DNA of 64,000 nucleotides from Solirubrobacteraceae bacterium (GTDB lineage: Bacteria > Actinomycetota > Thermoleophilia > Solirubrobacterales > Solirubrobacteraceae). The stretch lies in NCBI GenBank assembly GCA_023230855.1, contig JALNWQ010000002.1, forward strand, positions 124,001 to 188,000, in the 5' to 3' direction. How positions within the stretch are numbered: position 1 is the first letter of the stretch; every line of letters starts with the position of its first letter. Positions 15,787 through 24,660 of the stretch are shown piece after piece. The notes below the pieces were generated by a model. That model did not search any database, was not told where the DNA came from, and saw only the letters and a list, made by a program, of their open reading frames with translations. Position numbers and translations under genes: made by a program.

Positions 15787-16116
15787 ATGGACGTCTGGCA
15801 ACTGGACTCGATCGACGTGGAGCCGCGGCGGCCCAAGGTCCTGCACTCCGACGAGGGCGCGGCGCGCGTCATCGCCATCGACCTGCCCGCCGGCGACGGC
15901 CTGGCCGAGCACCAAGTGCACGAGCACGCCTGGCTCCACGTCCACCGCGGCGTCGTCGACGTCATCTGCGGAGGCGAGACGCACCGGGCCGACGCCGGCA
16001 CCCTCATCCACTGGTCGCCGAGCGAGCGCCACACCGTCAACGCGGTCGAGGACGCCCGCCTGACCCTCGTGCTCGCCCCCTGGCCCGGCGAGGGCCACCC
16101 GAGCACCCGCGAGTGA
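15787..16116 (+). CDS. Cupin-domain protein
   Basis: 109-residue single-domain cupin. The metal-site pattern is visible: HQVHEHAWLHVHRGVVDV (HxxHxH cluster, residues ~42-53), then a Gly-rich turn and HWSPSERHTV for the second cupin motif. It is cytoplasmic, with no signal peptide. TAGAGT (15775-15780) stands 6 nt ahead of the ATG, implying a leaderless message. Such small cupins act as sugar/oxo-acid isomerases, dioxygenases or sensors; the substrate cannot be told from the sequence. Confidence 0.8.
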   Translation: MDVWQLDSIDVEPRRPKVLHSDEGAARVIAIDLPAGDGLAEHQVHEHAWLHVHRGVVDVICGGETHRADAGTLIHWSPSERHTVNAVEDARLTLVLAPWPGEGHPSTRE

Positions 16117-16124
16117 TCGGACGC

Positions 16125-17177
16125 TCAGCCCCCCTCGACCGGCGGCGCGTCCTCCAGGTCCCGCGCCGTGCCGGGCAGCGGCACGATCCGACCGGCGTCG
16201 TCCGACACCCAGGCGCGTCCGCCGAGCAGCGTGAGGCCGTGACGACAGCGGGCCTCGAGCACCGTCGGCACCGCGCCCGCCCCGCGGCCGCGCACCGGCG
16301 TCCGGTCGATCCGGCCGGACCGTCCGCCGCAGACGAGCAGCGCCCGGCCGTCGACGGTCGCCACGACCGCCACCGGATCACGCCGGAACGGCGCGCCCAC
16401 ACGGCCCGCGCCTCGCGACAGGTCGGCCCGGCCCAGGCGCTCCGGCTCACCGCCACCGACGCGATCGGCCACCCAGATCCGTCCTTGCGGGCCCACCGCC
16501 AACGCGACCGGGTCGTGCCAGCCGCGCGACCGCCGGACCGGCGACTGGTCCGGCGGACCGTCCGGGTCGAGGCTCACGACCCGGCCGTACGGCCGCCGCG
16601 ATCGCCGGGCGCCGGCCGGGCGCCCCTGGTCCCCGATCCCCACGACGACCCGTCCGCCCTGCAGCACGCCGAGCCCCCCGCCGACCCGCGTCCGGCGGGT
16701 GCGCGGGCCGCGCCAGACGACGGCCGGTGGCGTGACGTCGACCCGGGCGACGACGAGCCGCCGTCCCGCGGGACGGACGTACGACGCGTAGAGCCGCCCG
16801 TCCGGCCCCGCCGCCAGGCCCCGCACGCCCTCCCGGTCGCCCTCGGCCGTCGCCACCTCGGCGACGAGCGTCGGCGCGACCACGCGATCGCCTCGGACCG
16901 TGCCGCGCAGGATCCGGCCGGTCCCCCGGGGCGACCATGCGACGACGTCGTCCCCGATCGCCGCCAGGACCGACGCCGGCTCCGGGACCCGGGACCGCGA
17001 CGGGGCGCGGATCGTTCCCGGCGCGTCGGGCTGGTCGGCGAGCGCGGCCGGGCGCTGGGGGCCCGAGCGGTCGGGGGACGGCCGGGAGTGCCACAGCGCG
17101 AGGCCGACGACGAGCGCGACCGCCGCCGTGATCAGCGCGGCCGCGGTGCGTCGGTCGATCGTCCGGTCGCCGCGCAT
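16125..17177 (-). CDS. Membrane-anchored beta-propeller, sugar-dehydrogenase-like
   Basis: 350-residue protein with one N-terminal hydrophobic helix (RTAAALITAAVALVVGLALW, residues ~10-29), then propeller-like repeats with the spacing of soluble glucose/sorbosone dehydrogenases: VRGLAAGPDGRLYASYV, GGGLGVLQGGRVVVGIGDQ and PVALAVGPQGRIWVADRV. The conserved catalytic His of true PQQ dehydrogenases is not clearly seen, so a non-enzymatic propeller is possible. The ATG shares its A with the TGA of the upstream glycosidase-like gene (TGATG), so both are translated from one message. Confidence 0.6.
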   Translation of the reverse strand: MRGDRTIDRRTAAALITAAVALVVGLALWHSRPSPDRSGPQRPAALADQPDAPGTIRAPSRSRVPEPASVLAAIGDDVVAWSPRGTGRILRGTVRGDRVVAPTLVAEVATAEGDREGVRGLAAGPDGRLYASYVRPAGRRLVVARVDVTPPAVVWRGPRTRRTRVGGGLGVLQGGRVVVGIGDQGRPAGARRSRRPYGRVVSLDPDGPPDQSPVRRSRGWHDPVALAVGPQGRIWVADRVGGGEPERLGRADLSRGAGRVGAPFRRDPVAVVATVDGRALLVCGGRSGRIDRTPVRGRGAGAVPTVLEARCRHGLTLLGGRAWVSDDAGRIVPLPGTARDLEDAPPVEGG

Positions 17178-19465
17178 CACCAGGGATGGCCCGCTCGTCG
17201 GTAGGCCCGGCGCAGACGCTCCCGGACCGCATCGGCGTCGTCGGCGTCCCGGACCGCCCTCGGGCGCGACCACCGGATCCGCATCCGGCCCTCGCGGCCG
17301 GGCAGGACGACCTCGCGCGCCCCGGCGCGGCGTCCCGGGATCCGCACGTCGCGCACCCCGGCGGGCACCCGCAGCCGCAGCGGCGTGCCCTCCGGCACGT
17401 CGGCCCGCCACCGGACGACCGCGCCGTCACGTCGGGCGTCCAGGTCGACGTCGACGACGCCGTGGGCGGTCGCCGCCCGCCGCACGCTCGTCCGCGCTCC
17501 GGGACGCAGCCACGCCGGGGGCACGACGTCGAGGATCCGGACGCCGTCGCCCTCCTCCCGCACGAGCATGTCGTGGACGAGCGACGCGAAGTCCGCCGCC
17601 GACCAGGCGTGGGGCCCGAGCGCCGAGGCCGCGTCGCGTCGTCCGTACGGCCTCGAGCTCTGCTCCCACGTGCCCCCGGTCGACGTGAGGTGCGCGAGGT
17701 AGGCGTAGACCCCGGCGACGACCGGCGTCGACCGACCGGCCCGCAGCTCGGTGTGGAGCCGGCGCAGCCCGAGGTACAGGTGCAGGCGCCGGCTCCACAG
17801 CGCCAGGCCCTCGCGCTCGTCGCGGGCCGCGGCATCCATCGTGGCCCGGACGAGCGGATCGTCGGCGGCCAGGACGCCCGTCGGCCAGTGCATCCACATC
17901 TCGCCCCACCGCTCGCCGCCGTCGGCGTCGAGCACCGGCGGGACGACCCCGTCACGGGCCGCCTCCCGCAGCCGGGCCTCCGCGACGGCCTCGACCCGGG
18001 CGGCGAGGGCCCGCCAGCGGGCCGCGAGGGCGGCGTCGCCGAGGAGCTCGGGGATCGCGACGGCCCGTCGCGCCCCTCCCGCGAGCCAGACGAGGTCGCC
18101 GGTGGCGTGCCCGGCCACCATCTCGTTGTCGCCCGGGTCCCCGGCGGGCAGGATCCAGCGGGGGTCGTCGTCGAGCCGCCGCGCGACCCACTCCATCGCC
18201 CGCTCCGTCGCCGGGAGGATCCGCCGGGCGAAGTCCGCGTCGCCGGTCCGGGCGACGTGGTCGCCGAACCCCCACAGCGCCTGGCCCATCCCGTCGAGCT
18301 GCCCGGCCCGCGAGTTGAGCAGCCCGTCCTCCCGCTGCCACGTGGTGAGGAACTCCAGGCCCTCCCCCGCCTCCCGGTCGAGGTTCAGCAACCCCATGGC
18401 GTGCGTGATCATCACCGTGTCGCGGATCCACGACGCGTGGTACTGGAAGAGGTTGACGGTCTGGACCCAGCGGCCGTCGTCGAGCCTCGTCCGCGGCACG
18501 AGCATCGCCAGCAGCCCGTTGCGCCAGGCGCGGTTGAGCGCCGGCTCCGGGGTGTGGAGCCCCATCGCCCGGTCGAGCACCGGCCTCCAGGCGTCGCGCA
18601 GGCGTCGCAGCGCCGCGTCGTGGCGGTCCTGCAGGACCGGCGAGCCGGCCGGGACCGCCCGCAGCGGCACGACGACGTCGACGTGTCGGACTCCGCGGGC
18701 GGGCACGGTGACGCGCGAGCGGCGGGTGGCGGTGACCGATCCCGGGCGTGACGCGCGCGCCGTCGTCGTCGCCGCCCGCGCGAACCCTCGAGGCGACGTG
18801 CGGACGCGGAGCAATGGCGATCCGTCGCGGTGCAGCGCGTCGCCGACCCAGCGGTGGACCCACCCCCGGTCGAACGCCTCGCCGGGATTGGACAGCCCGC
18901 CCGGGTGGTCGCTGACGACCGGCCGGGGGAAGCGGTACGGCGCGTGCTCGGGCCCACCGGGGTACGGCGCCTGCTGGGTCATGCCCCGGGCGACCCATCC
19001 GATCTCCATCCCGATCGTGGTCGACCGCGCGCGGTGGCTCCGGTTGCCGACCCGCATCCGCAGGTGGACGACCGGCACGCCGTCACGGTCGACGGCGAAC
19101 GCCGTCAGGCGATGGTCGAGACCGTCCACCCGTCGCGTGCCCGCGTACACCGGGAGCCCCGTGCCGTCGAGGGTCCGTCGGAGCTGGCGCCACGGGCGTT
19201 GGGCTTCGCCGACCCGGAACGTCAGCTCGAGCCGTCCGGTGAAGAGCGATCCCTGTGGCGTGAGCTGCGCGCCCTCGGGAGCGCCGGGCACGCCCAGCTG
19301 GTCGGTGGGGTGCGACAGGAACCCGCGCGTGGGCGTCGCCGCCGCGGTGGCGGACGCCGACACGGACGCCAGCACGACCGTCGCAGTGGCGAGCGCCACG
19401 GTCCGCGCGGTGCGCCCCGGGGCGCTCCACCCGGTCCGGGCCACGTGGCGGGCGGGGACGCGCAT
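17177..19465 (-). CDS. Secreted six-hairpin glycosidase-like protein
   Basis: 762 residues with a Sec signal (basic start, hydrophobic VALATATVVLASVSASATAAA, residues ~22-43). An N-terminal beta-rich domain is followed by an alpha/alpha-toroid region with motifs such as NLFQYHASWIRDTVMITHA, EDGLLNSRAGQLDGMGQALW and NEMVAGHATGDLVWLAGG. These resemble catalytic glucoamylase/GH63-like hairpin domains, where a conserved WxRD and downstream acidic residues act on glycans. The C-terminus is a short beta domain. It is co-translated with the propeller protein, suggesting a shared extracellular carbohydrate role. The exact GH family is not assigned. Confidence 0.65.
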   Translation of the reverse strand: MRVPARHVARTGWSAPGRTARTVALATATVVLASVSASATAAATPTRGFLSHPTDQLGVPGAPEGAQLTPQGSLFTGRLELTFRVGEAQRPWRQLRRTLDGTGLPVYAGTRRVDGLDHRLTAFAVDRDGVPVVHLRMRVGNRSHRARSTTIGMEIGWVARGMTQQAPYPGGPEHAPYRFPRPVVSDHPGGLSNPGEAFDRGWVHRWVGDALHRDGSPLLRVRTSPRGFARAATTTARASRPGSVTATRRSRVTVPARGVRHVDVVVPLRAVPAGSPVLQDRHDAALRRLRDAWRPVLDRAMGLHTPEPALNRAWRNGLLAMLVPRTRLDDGRWVQTVNLFQYHASWIRDTVMITHAMGLLNLDREAGEGLEFLTTWQREDGLLNSRAGQLDGMGQALWGFGDHVARTGDADFARRILPATERAMEWVARRLDDDPRWILPAGDPGDNEMVAGHATGDLVWLAGGARRAVAIPELLGDAALAARWRALAARVEAVAEARLREAARDGVVPPVLDADGGERWGEMWMHWPTGVLAADDPLVRATMDAAARDEREGLALWSRRLHLYLGLRRLHTELRAGRSTPVVAGVYAYLAHLTSTGGTWEQSSRPYGRRDAASALGPHAWSAADFASLVHDMLVREEGDGVRILDVVPPAWLRPGARTSVRRAATAHGVVDVDLDARRDGAVVRWRADVPEGTPLRLRVPAGVRDVRIPGRRAGAREVVLPGREGRMRIRWSRPRAVRDADDADAVRERLRRAYRRAGHPW

Positions 19466-19523
19466 CAGCGGTAGCCAACCACACGCGCCCGCGGGACTCG
19501 CCGGACGTCCGCGGACGGACCGG

Positions 19524-19748
19524 TCAGATGCGGATGAGGATGATCGTGTTGACGACGAACACGATGCAGAAGAAGACGGTCCACCGCGTGAGGTTGCGCT
19601 CGGTGTTGGAGCCCCCGCCGAGCGGTCCGGCGCCGGAGCCGACGCCGAAGGCGCCGGAGAGCCCGGCGTCCTTGCCCGAGTGCATGAGGATCAATGCGAT
19701 CAGCAGCGCCGACACGCCGATCTGCAGGACCGAGAGGATCGCCTCCAT
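19524..19748 (-). CDS. secG: Preprotein translocase subunit SecG
   Basis: 74 residues, two hydrophobic helices (ILSVLQIGVSALLIALILMH and VFFCIVFVVNTIILIRI) flanking a Gly-rich loop with GAFGVGSGAGPLGGG. This is the SecG pattern. It stabilises the SecYE channel. It follows the ccm genes by 5 bp and may share their transcript. Confidence 0.92.
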   Translation of the reverse strand: MEAILSVLQIGVSALLIALILMHSGKDAGLSGAFGVGSGAGPLGGGSNTERNLTRWTVFFCIVFVVNTIILIRI

Positions 19749-19753
19749 CGTCG

Positions 19754-20086
19754 TCAGAGGGTAGCGGTCGTGGCGCGGGGATCGTCGTCCGCCCGCTCGG
19801 GCCCCGCGGCGGCGGCGTCGAGGCCGTCGAGCGCGTGGAGGATCTCGACCGCCTCGGCCCGCAGTCGCCGGTCGATCGCCCGCCAGTCCTCGTCCGACAG
19901 CTTGCCGGTGTCGTGGTCCAGCCCCGCGTCGAGGATCTCGCGGTACTTGGCGGCCTTCGCCGCCTCCAGATCGGCACGGCGCAGGGCGTCGCGCTCCTGC
20001 AGGACGCCGGCGCGCCCGGGCCACAACGGACGAGTGACGAACGCGACGGCGGCGACGAACGTCACGGCGAGCAGCGCGGCGGTCAT
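19754..20086 (-). CDS. CcmI-like cytochrome c maturation protein
   Basis: 110 residues: an N-terminal membrane helix (AALLAVTFVAAVAFVTRPLW), then ERDALRRADLEAAKAAKYREILDAGLDHDTGKLSDEDWRAID-type helices. The E-x-x-x-L-x-D-x-x-x-G-K-L-S-D-x-D-W pattern is that of CcmI N-termini (apocytochrome handling). It lacks the TPR part of proteobacterial CcmI. ATGA overlap with ccmF makes the functional link firm. Confidence 0.75.
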   Translation of the reverse strand: MTAALLAVTFVAAVAFVTRPLWPGRAGVLQERDALRRADLEAAKAAKYREILDAGLDHDTGKLSDEDWRAIDRRLRAEAVEILHALDGLDAAAAGPERADDDPRATTATL

Positions 20087-22332
20087 CGGGCGCTCCCGGC
20101 GACCGCGGGGTCGGGATCGGGGTCCGGATCGGCGTCGGCGACGTCGTCGGCGGCGCCCGTCGGGCCGTCGCGCAGCTCCCGGGCGACGCGGGCGGTGGTC
20201 CGCGCGCGCAGCCGGCGGGCGTCCGGGTCGCGGCCTGGGACGAGGGCGAGCAGCGCGCCCAGCGCCATGATGAGCGTGCCGATCCAGAGCCAGGTCACCA
20301 TCGGCGACAGGATGATCTGGAACGTCACCGGCGGCGGTCCGCGACGGTAGACCTCGGCGAGGCCGGCGGCGGCGATCTCGCCCTGCGCGAACGGCGCGCG
20401 TTGGTTGAGCAGCCGCTTGTCGACGTCGAGGATGAGCTCGGCGAGCGCGTCGCCGTCCGGTTGCATCGCCACCCACAGGTCGCGGGTCCAGCCCGGCTGC
20501 AGCGCGACCTCGGTGGCGGACTCGCCGAGGAAGAACCGGCCGACCGGCCCCTCGGCGGTGTCGTTGGTGGGGAAGTACTCGCGGGTCGGACGGATCGTCC
20601 GCACCTTGCGGCCGTCCTCGTAGACGTCGACGACGGCGCCGAGCACGATCTTGCGGATCCGGCCGTCGTGCAGCACGGTCTCGCCGATCGCGTCGACGTA
20701 GCGCAGCTCGTACGGGCCGACGGTCATCCGGGCGCCGAGGTCGGCGTGCTCGCGGTGCAGGTCCTTGAAGACCGAGCTCACCGCGACCGACGCGACGACG
20801 ATCGCGAAGCCCACGTGGACGATGTAGCCGCCGTGGCGACGGCGGTTGCGCAGGACGAGCCGGATGAGGGCGAGCGGCGGGGCCTCCCCCGTGCCGCGTC
20901 GCCGCACCCGCGTGCCACGCACGACCTCCTGGCCGACCGCGCCGAGGACGAACCCGGCCCCGAGGACGGCGACCGTCGCCACCGCCGAGCCCCCGACCCC
21001 GAGCACGAGGGCCCCGCCGAGGATCACGACGGCGACCGCGAGCGGGGCCCGGACCTGGGACCACGCACGCGACGCGGTGGTCCGACGCCACGCCGCGAGC
21101 GGCCCGAGCGCCATGAGCGCGACGAGCAGGAGCGCGAGCGGCCCGACCCACCAGCCCCAGGTGCCCGACGACAACGGGCGCTGCTGGCCGGTGATGATCT
21201 CGGCGATCAGCGGCCAGAACGTGCCCCACAGCACGACGAAGCAGAGCAGGACGAGCACGACGTTGCCGGCGAGGAAGATCGCCTCGCGCGAGAGCAGCGA
21301 GTCGATCCGGTGCTCGGACCGCAGCAGGTCGCGCCGCCACACGACGAGCGCGAACGACCCGGCGGTCATGACCCCCAGCAGCAGGAGGAACTGGGTGCCG
21401 ACGGTGCTCGCGCCGAACGCGTGGATCGACGTGAGCACGCCCGAGCGGACGATGAACGTGCCGAGGATGCAGAGGATCCCGGTCGCGAGGATGAGCGACA
21501 CGTTCCAGGTGCGCAGCATGCCGCGCTTCTCCTGGATCATCACGGAGTGGAGGAACGCCGTGCCCACGATCCACGGCATGAGCGACGCGTTCTCGACGGC
21601 GTCCCATCCCCAGTACCCACCCCAGCCGAGCTCGGCGTAGCTCCAACGCGACCCGAGGACGATCCCGATGCCGAGCAGGAGCCAGGCGGCGAGGGTGAAG
21701 CGGCGGGTGCGACGGATCCAGTCGCTGCCGACGTCGCCGGCCGCGAGCGCGCCGACGGCGAACGCGAACGGCACCGCGAACAGCGTGTACCCGCTGTAGA
21801 GCATCGGCGGGTGGATCATCATGCTCGGGTACTGCAGGAGCGGGTTGAGGCCCGCCCCCTCGAACGGCGCGGGGTCGAGCCGCTCGAACGGCGAGACCCA
21901 GAACGTCATGAGGAGCAGGAAGAACGCCCCCAGGCCCAGGAGCACCGCCTGGGCCCACCGGGTCGCCTCCCCCGCCCGCACGCCGATGCGTCCGAGGATC
22001 AGCGCGCTCCACAGCGACAGGAGCCACACCCACAGCAGGAGCGATCCCTCCTGGGAGCTCCACACCGCCGCCAGCCGGTACCCGAGCGGCGTCGTCGACG
22101 AGGAGTGCTCGGCGACGACGGCGAACGTCAGGTCGGTGCGGTAGAAGGCGACCTCGACGAGGACGAAGCACGCCGTCGTCAGCAGCGCGACGACGTAGAT
22201 CGCCCGTCGGCCCGCGGCGGCGAGCGCCGCGCCCCGGGCGTCGGCGCGACGGGCGCCGACGACGCTGGCGCCGATGCCGAAGAGCGAGACGGCCAGCGCG
22301 AGAGCCAGCAGGCCCTGGCCGAGCCCGGCCAT
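20083..22332 (-). CDS. ccmF: Cytochrome c heme lyase CcmF
   Basis: 749-residue polytopic membrane protein. The tryptophan-rich heme-handling motif WGGYWGWDAVENASLMPW lies near residue 240-257. About fourteen hydrophobic segments and a large periplasmic loop before the last helix are present, matching CcmF/NrfE. It joins heme from CcmE to reduced apocytochrome CxxCH. The gene lies between ccmE (immediately upstream, no gap) and ccmI-like (ATGA overlap). CcmA-D are not in the window. Confidence 0.93.
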   Translation of the reverse strand: MAGLGQGLLALALAVSLFGIGASVVGARRADARGAALAAAGRRAIYVVALLTTACFVLVEVAFYRTDLTFAVVAEHSSSTTPLGYRLAAVWSSQEGSLLLWVWLLSLWSALILGRIGVRAGEATRWAQAVLLGLGAFFLLLMTFWVSPFERLDPAPFEGAGLNPLLQYPSMMIHPPMLYSGYTLFAVPFAFAVGALAAGDVGSDWIRRTRRFTLAAWLLLGIGIVLGSRWSYAELGWGGYWGWDAVENASLMPWIVGTAFLHSVMIQEKRGMLRTWNVSLILATGILCILGTFIVRSGVLTSIHAFGASTVGTQFLLLLGVMTAGSFALVVWRRDLLRSEHRIDSLLSREAIFLAGNVVLVLLCFVVLWGTFWPLIAEIITGQQRPLSSGTWGWWVGPLALLLVALMALGPLAAWRRTTASRAWSQVRAPLAVAVVILGGALVLGVGGSAVATVAVLGAGFVLGAVGQEVVRGTRVRRRGTGEAPPLALIRLVLRNRRRHGGYIVHVGFAIVVASVAVSSVFKDLHREHADLGARMTVGPYELRYVDAIGETVLHDGRIRKIVLGAVVDVYEDGRKVRTIRPTREYFPTNDTAEGPVGRFFLGESATEVALQPGWTRDLWVAMQPDGDALAELILDVDKRLLNQRAPFAQGEIAAAGLAEVYRRGPPPVTFQIILSPMVTWLWIGTLIMALGALLALVPGRDPDARRLRARTTARVARELRDGPTGAADDVADADPDPDPDPAVAGSAR

Positions 22333-22767
22333 CTACTCGCCCTTGACGACCTTGTCGTTCCCGTCGCGCCACTCCATCTTGCCGTCGTCGAACTTCGACG
22401 GGCACTTCGTGATCAGGGAGTCCGGCTTGCCGACGAACGCGCCGGGCTTCGCGCCGGCGTCACGGCTGACGGTGACGATGACCTCGCGGCCCTCGCGGAA
22501 CGGGTCGGGGACCTGCCCGACGTACGCGATGTCCACCGTCTGGTCGCCCTTGCGGTCCCGGACGGAGAAGCGCAGCGTCTCGCCGTCGCGTCGCGCCGTG
22601 CCCTTGACGACGACCCCGGTCAGGCGGTATTCCACCCCGGGCTGGGCGTTGGCCATCTCGCTCGGCTGGCGGGCCTCGGCCGATCCGGCGAAGCTCGTGT
22701 AGAGCAGCGCACCGGCGAGACACACCGCGGCGAAGATCGCGAAGGACAGACGCATGGTCCGCGACAT
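22333..22767 (-). CDS. ccmE: Heme chaperone CcmE, Cys-type variant
   Basis: 144 residues with one N-terminal membrane helix (MRLSFAIFAAVCLAGALLYTSF) and an OB-fold periplasmic domain (YRLTGVVVKGTARRDG, LRFSVRD, VDIAYVGQVPDPFREGREVIV). The covalent heme site, HxxxY in proteobacteria, reads C-P-S-K-F here (LITKCPSKF). Cys variants (CxxxY) are known in Gram-positives and archaea, but the Tyr position is Phe in this copy. The start is chosen because CATACT stands 8 nt upstream of this ATG; a longer frame begins at 22830. It is the first gene of the ccmE-ccmF-ccmI-secG row. Confidence 0.88.
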   Translation of the reverse strand: MSRTMRLSFAIFAAVCLAGALLYTSFAGSAEARQPSEMANAQPGVEYRLTGVVVKGTARRDGETLRFSVRDRKGDQTVDIAYVGQVPDPFREGREVIVTVSRDAGAKPGAFVGKPDSLITKCPSKFDDGKMEWRDGNDKVVKGE

Positions 22768-22896
22768 CGCCACCCAGTATGGCGTGCCCGGGCCCGGACC
22801 CGCTCCGTCGTGGGGGTCGGGGGCCGTCACGCCCGCGACGGCCGATCGTCCGAGCCGTTCCTACCGGGAGTCGCATCGGTCGCTACGATGCCGCCC

Positions 22897-23340
22897 ATGA
22901 ACGCGTCGCAGCGCCTCGGGGGATCGATGGTCTTCCTGCTCATGCTGCTCTGTGGCCTGTTCATGTGGGCCGGCAGCCCGTACCTGTGGATCCGGATCGC
23001 CGCCGCCCGCGCCGACAGCCAGAACCTGTCGATGGGCCAGGTGCTCTTCATCCTCGGCGCGATCGCGATCACCGGCGTCGTCATGGCCAAGGTCCTCGCG
23101 ATGCTCAACGCGCTCTACTCGCGGGTGACCGGCGGCGACGCCGAGGTCGTCATCCGGTCGCCGTGGACGCAGTCGATGCGCGACGGGCGCACCACCGGCC
23201 GCGTGACGACGATCCTTGACGTCGTCATGGTCATCTCGGTGTCGCTGGCGCTGCTGGCCGCGGCGGTGTGGTTCATCTTCTTCGCCGGCGACACCGTGTC
23301 GCCCCGCGGCGGAATCCTGCTGCTGCGCGGCGTGGGGTAG
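22897..23340 (+). CDS. Unknown three-helix membrane protein
   Basis: 147 residues with hydrophobic segments at ~10-35, ~48-70 and ~112-138, and a polar loop VTGGDAEVVIRSPWTQSMRDGR between the second and third. No family is recognised. TACGAT (22884-22889) is 7 nt ahead of this ATG; an alternative ATG at 22888 overlaps that box, so 22897 is preferred. It is divergent from the cytochrome c genes and could share their control region. Confidence 0.7.
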   Translation: MNASQRLGGSMVFLLMLLCGLFMWAGSPYLWIRIAAARADSQNLSMGQVLFILGAIAITGVVMAKVLAMLNALYSRVTGGDAEVVIRSPWTQSMRDGRTTGRVTTILDVVMVISVSLALLAAAVWFIFFAGDTVSPRGGILLLRGVG

Positions 23341-23431
23341 TCGGCGCAGCGGCGCCGCGGAGCCCCCACCCGCGCCGCGCGCCGCCGTGGTCCACGTCGG
23401 TCGCGCGAGCCCGGACGGGCCCGACGCGGCG

Positions 23432-24592
23432 CTACCGGTCCTCGTGCGCGGCCCGGCGCACGGCGTCGGCCGACAGCAGGCCGACCATCGTCCCGGCGTC
23501 GTCGACGACCGGCAGCGTGCCGAACCGGCGCAGGCGGCGGTCGCGGGCCAGCAGGTCGAGCGGCGCGTCCGGCGCCACCCGCGGGGCGTCCCGCGCCGCG
23601 TCGGGCGACAGCAGCGACCCGACCGGGGCGTCCGGCCGGTCGGCCTCGACGAGGCCCTCGGCCTGTCCCGCGGTGACGGTGCCGCGGTAGGTCCCCCGTG
23701 CGTCGAGGACGGGGACCCGGTCGACGCCGAACGGCCCGAACGTGTCGCGGAGCGCGTCGGCGACGGTGTCGTCGACGGCGAGCCACGGCGGCCGCGGGTC
23801 CATGAGCTGCGCCGCGGTGACCGGGACGCCGAGCGGCGCCGCCGGGGTGAACGCCATCGCGGCCCGCGCGTTCTCCCACACGAACCAGGCGGTGAAGAGC
23901 AGCGCGACGCCGAGCAGCGTCCGCTCGCCGCCGAGCAGGAGCGCCAGGCCGCCACCGGCGAGGACGACCGCCAGGACCCGGCCCGACGTCGCGGTCCAGG
24001 CGGTGGCGCGCGCCGGGTCGCCGCCGACCCGCCAGACCACGGCGCGGGCCATCCGTCCGCCGTCGAGCGGCAACGCCGGCAGGAGGTTGAACGCCAGCGA
24101 GATCCCCTCGACGAAGAGCAGGAGCCCGGCGAGGTCGCCGACCGTCGTGTCGGCGGACCGCTGCAGCGTCGCGATCTCCCACAGCGTCGACGGGGCGAAC
24201 CCCTCGGCGATCCCGACCACGATCGCGGCGAGCACGGCGACGACGAACGTCACCGCGGGTCCGGCGGCGGCGACGCAGAGCTCCTCGCGCGGGGTGCGCG
24301 ACTCGCGGGACAGGTGGGCGAACCCGCCGAGGATCCACAGCTCGACGTGGTCGGTGTCCATGCCGTACCGCCGTGCGGCGAGGGCGTGGCCGAGCTCGTG
24401 GCCGACGAGCGACGCGACGTAGAGGAACGTGATGAGGACCGCCAGGCCGTGCTCGCGCGCGCCGGCGCCCTCGCCGGTCGGCGTGAACGCCTCCGAGAGC
24501 AGCCAGACCATCGCGAAGAGCCACACGAACCACGTGGCCGTGACGGTGATCCGCACCCCGAGGATCCGGCCGAGCGTGAAGGCGTCCCGCAC
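23432..24592 (-). CDS. Site-2 protease (M50) with CBS domains
   Basis: 386-residue membrane metalloprotease. Helix one is followed by the zinc motif HELGH at residues 65-69, with the second site LLPALPLDGG (Asp ligand) near residue 190-200. Six or so hydrophobic segments precede two C-terminal CBS domains (ARGTYRGTVTAGQAEGL and DDAGTMVGLLSADAV). This is the SpoIVFB-like/Rip3-type layout found in Actinobacteria; the CBS pair likely senses a nucleotide. It cleaves membrane-embedded substrates such as anti-sigma factors. The start is a GTG. Confidence 0.9.
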   Translation of the reverse strand: MRDAFTLGRILGVRITVTATWFVWLFAMVWLLSEAFTPTGEGAGAREHGLAVLITFLYVASLVGHELGHALAARRYGMDTDHVELWILGGFAHLSRESRTPREELCVAAAGPAVTFVVAVLAAIVVGIAEGFAPSTLWEIATLQRSADTTVGDLAGLLLFVEGISLAFNLLPALPLDGGRMARAVVWRVGGDPARATAWTATSGRVLAVVLAGGGLALLLGGERTLLGVALLFTAWFVWENARAAMAFTPAAPLGVPVTAAQLMDPRPPWLAVDDTVADALRDTFGPFGVDRVPVLDARGTYRGTVTAGQAEGLVEADRPDAPVGSLLSPDAARDAPRVAPDAPLDLLARDRRLRRFGTLPVVDDAGTMVGLLSADAVRRAAHEDR

Positions 24593-24660
24593 GGGAGCAA
24601 GGATCGCAGGCCGCGGCCCCGGGCCCGGGCGCGACGGGCGCCCGGCGTCATGATGTCGCC

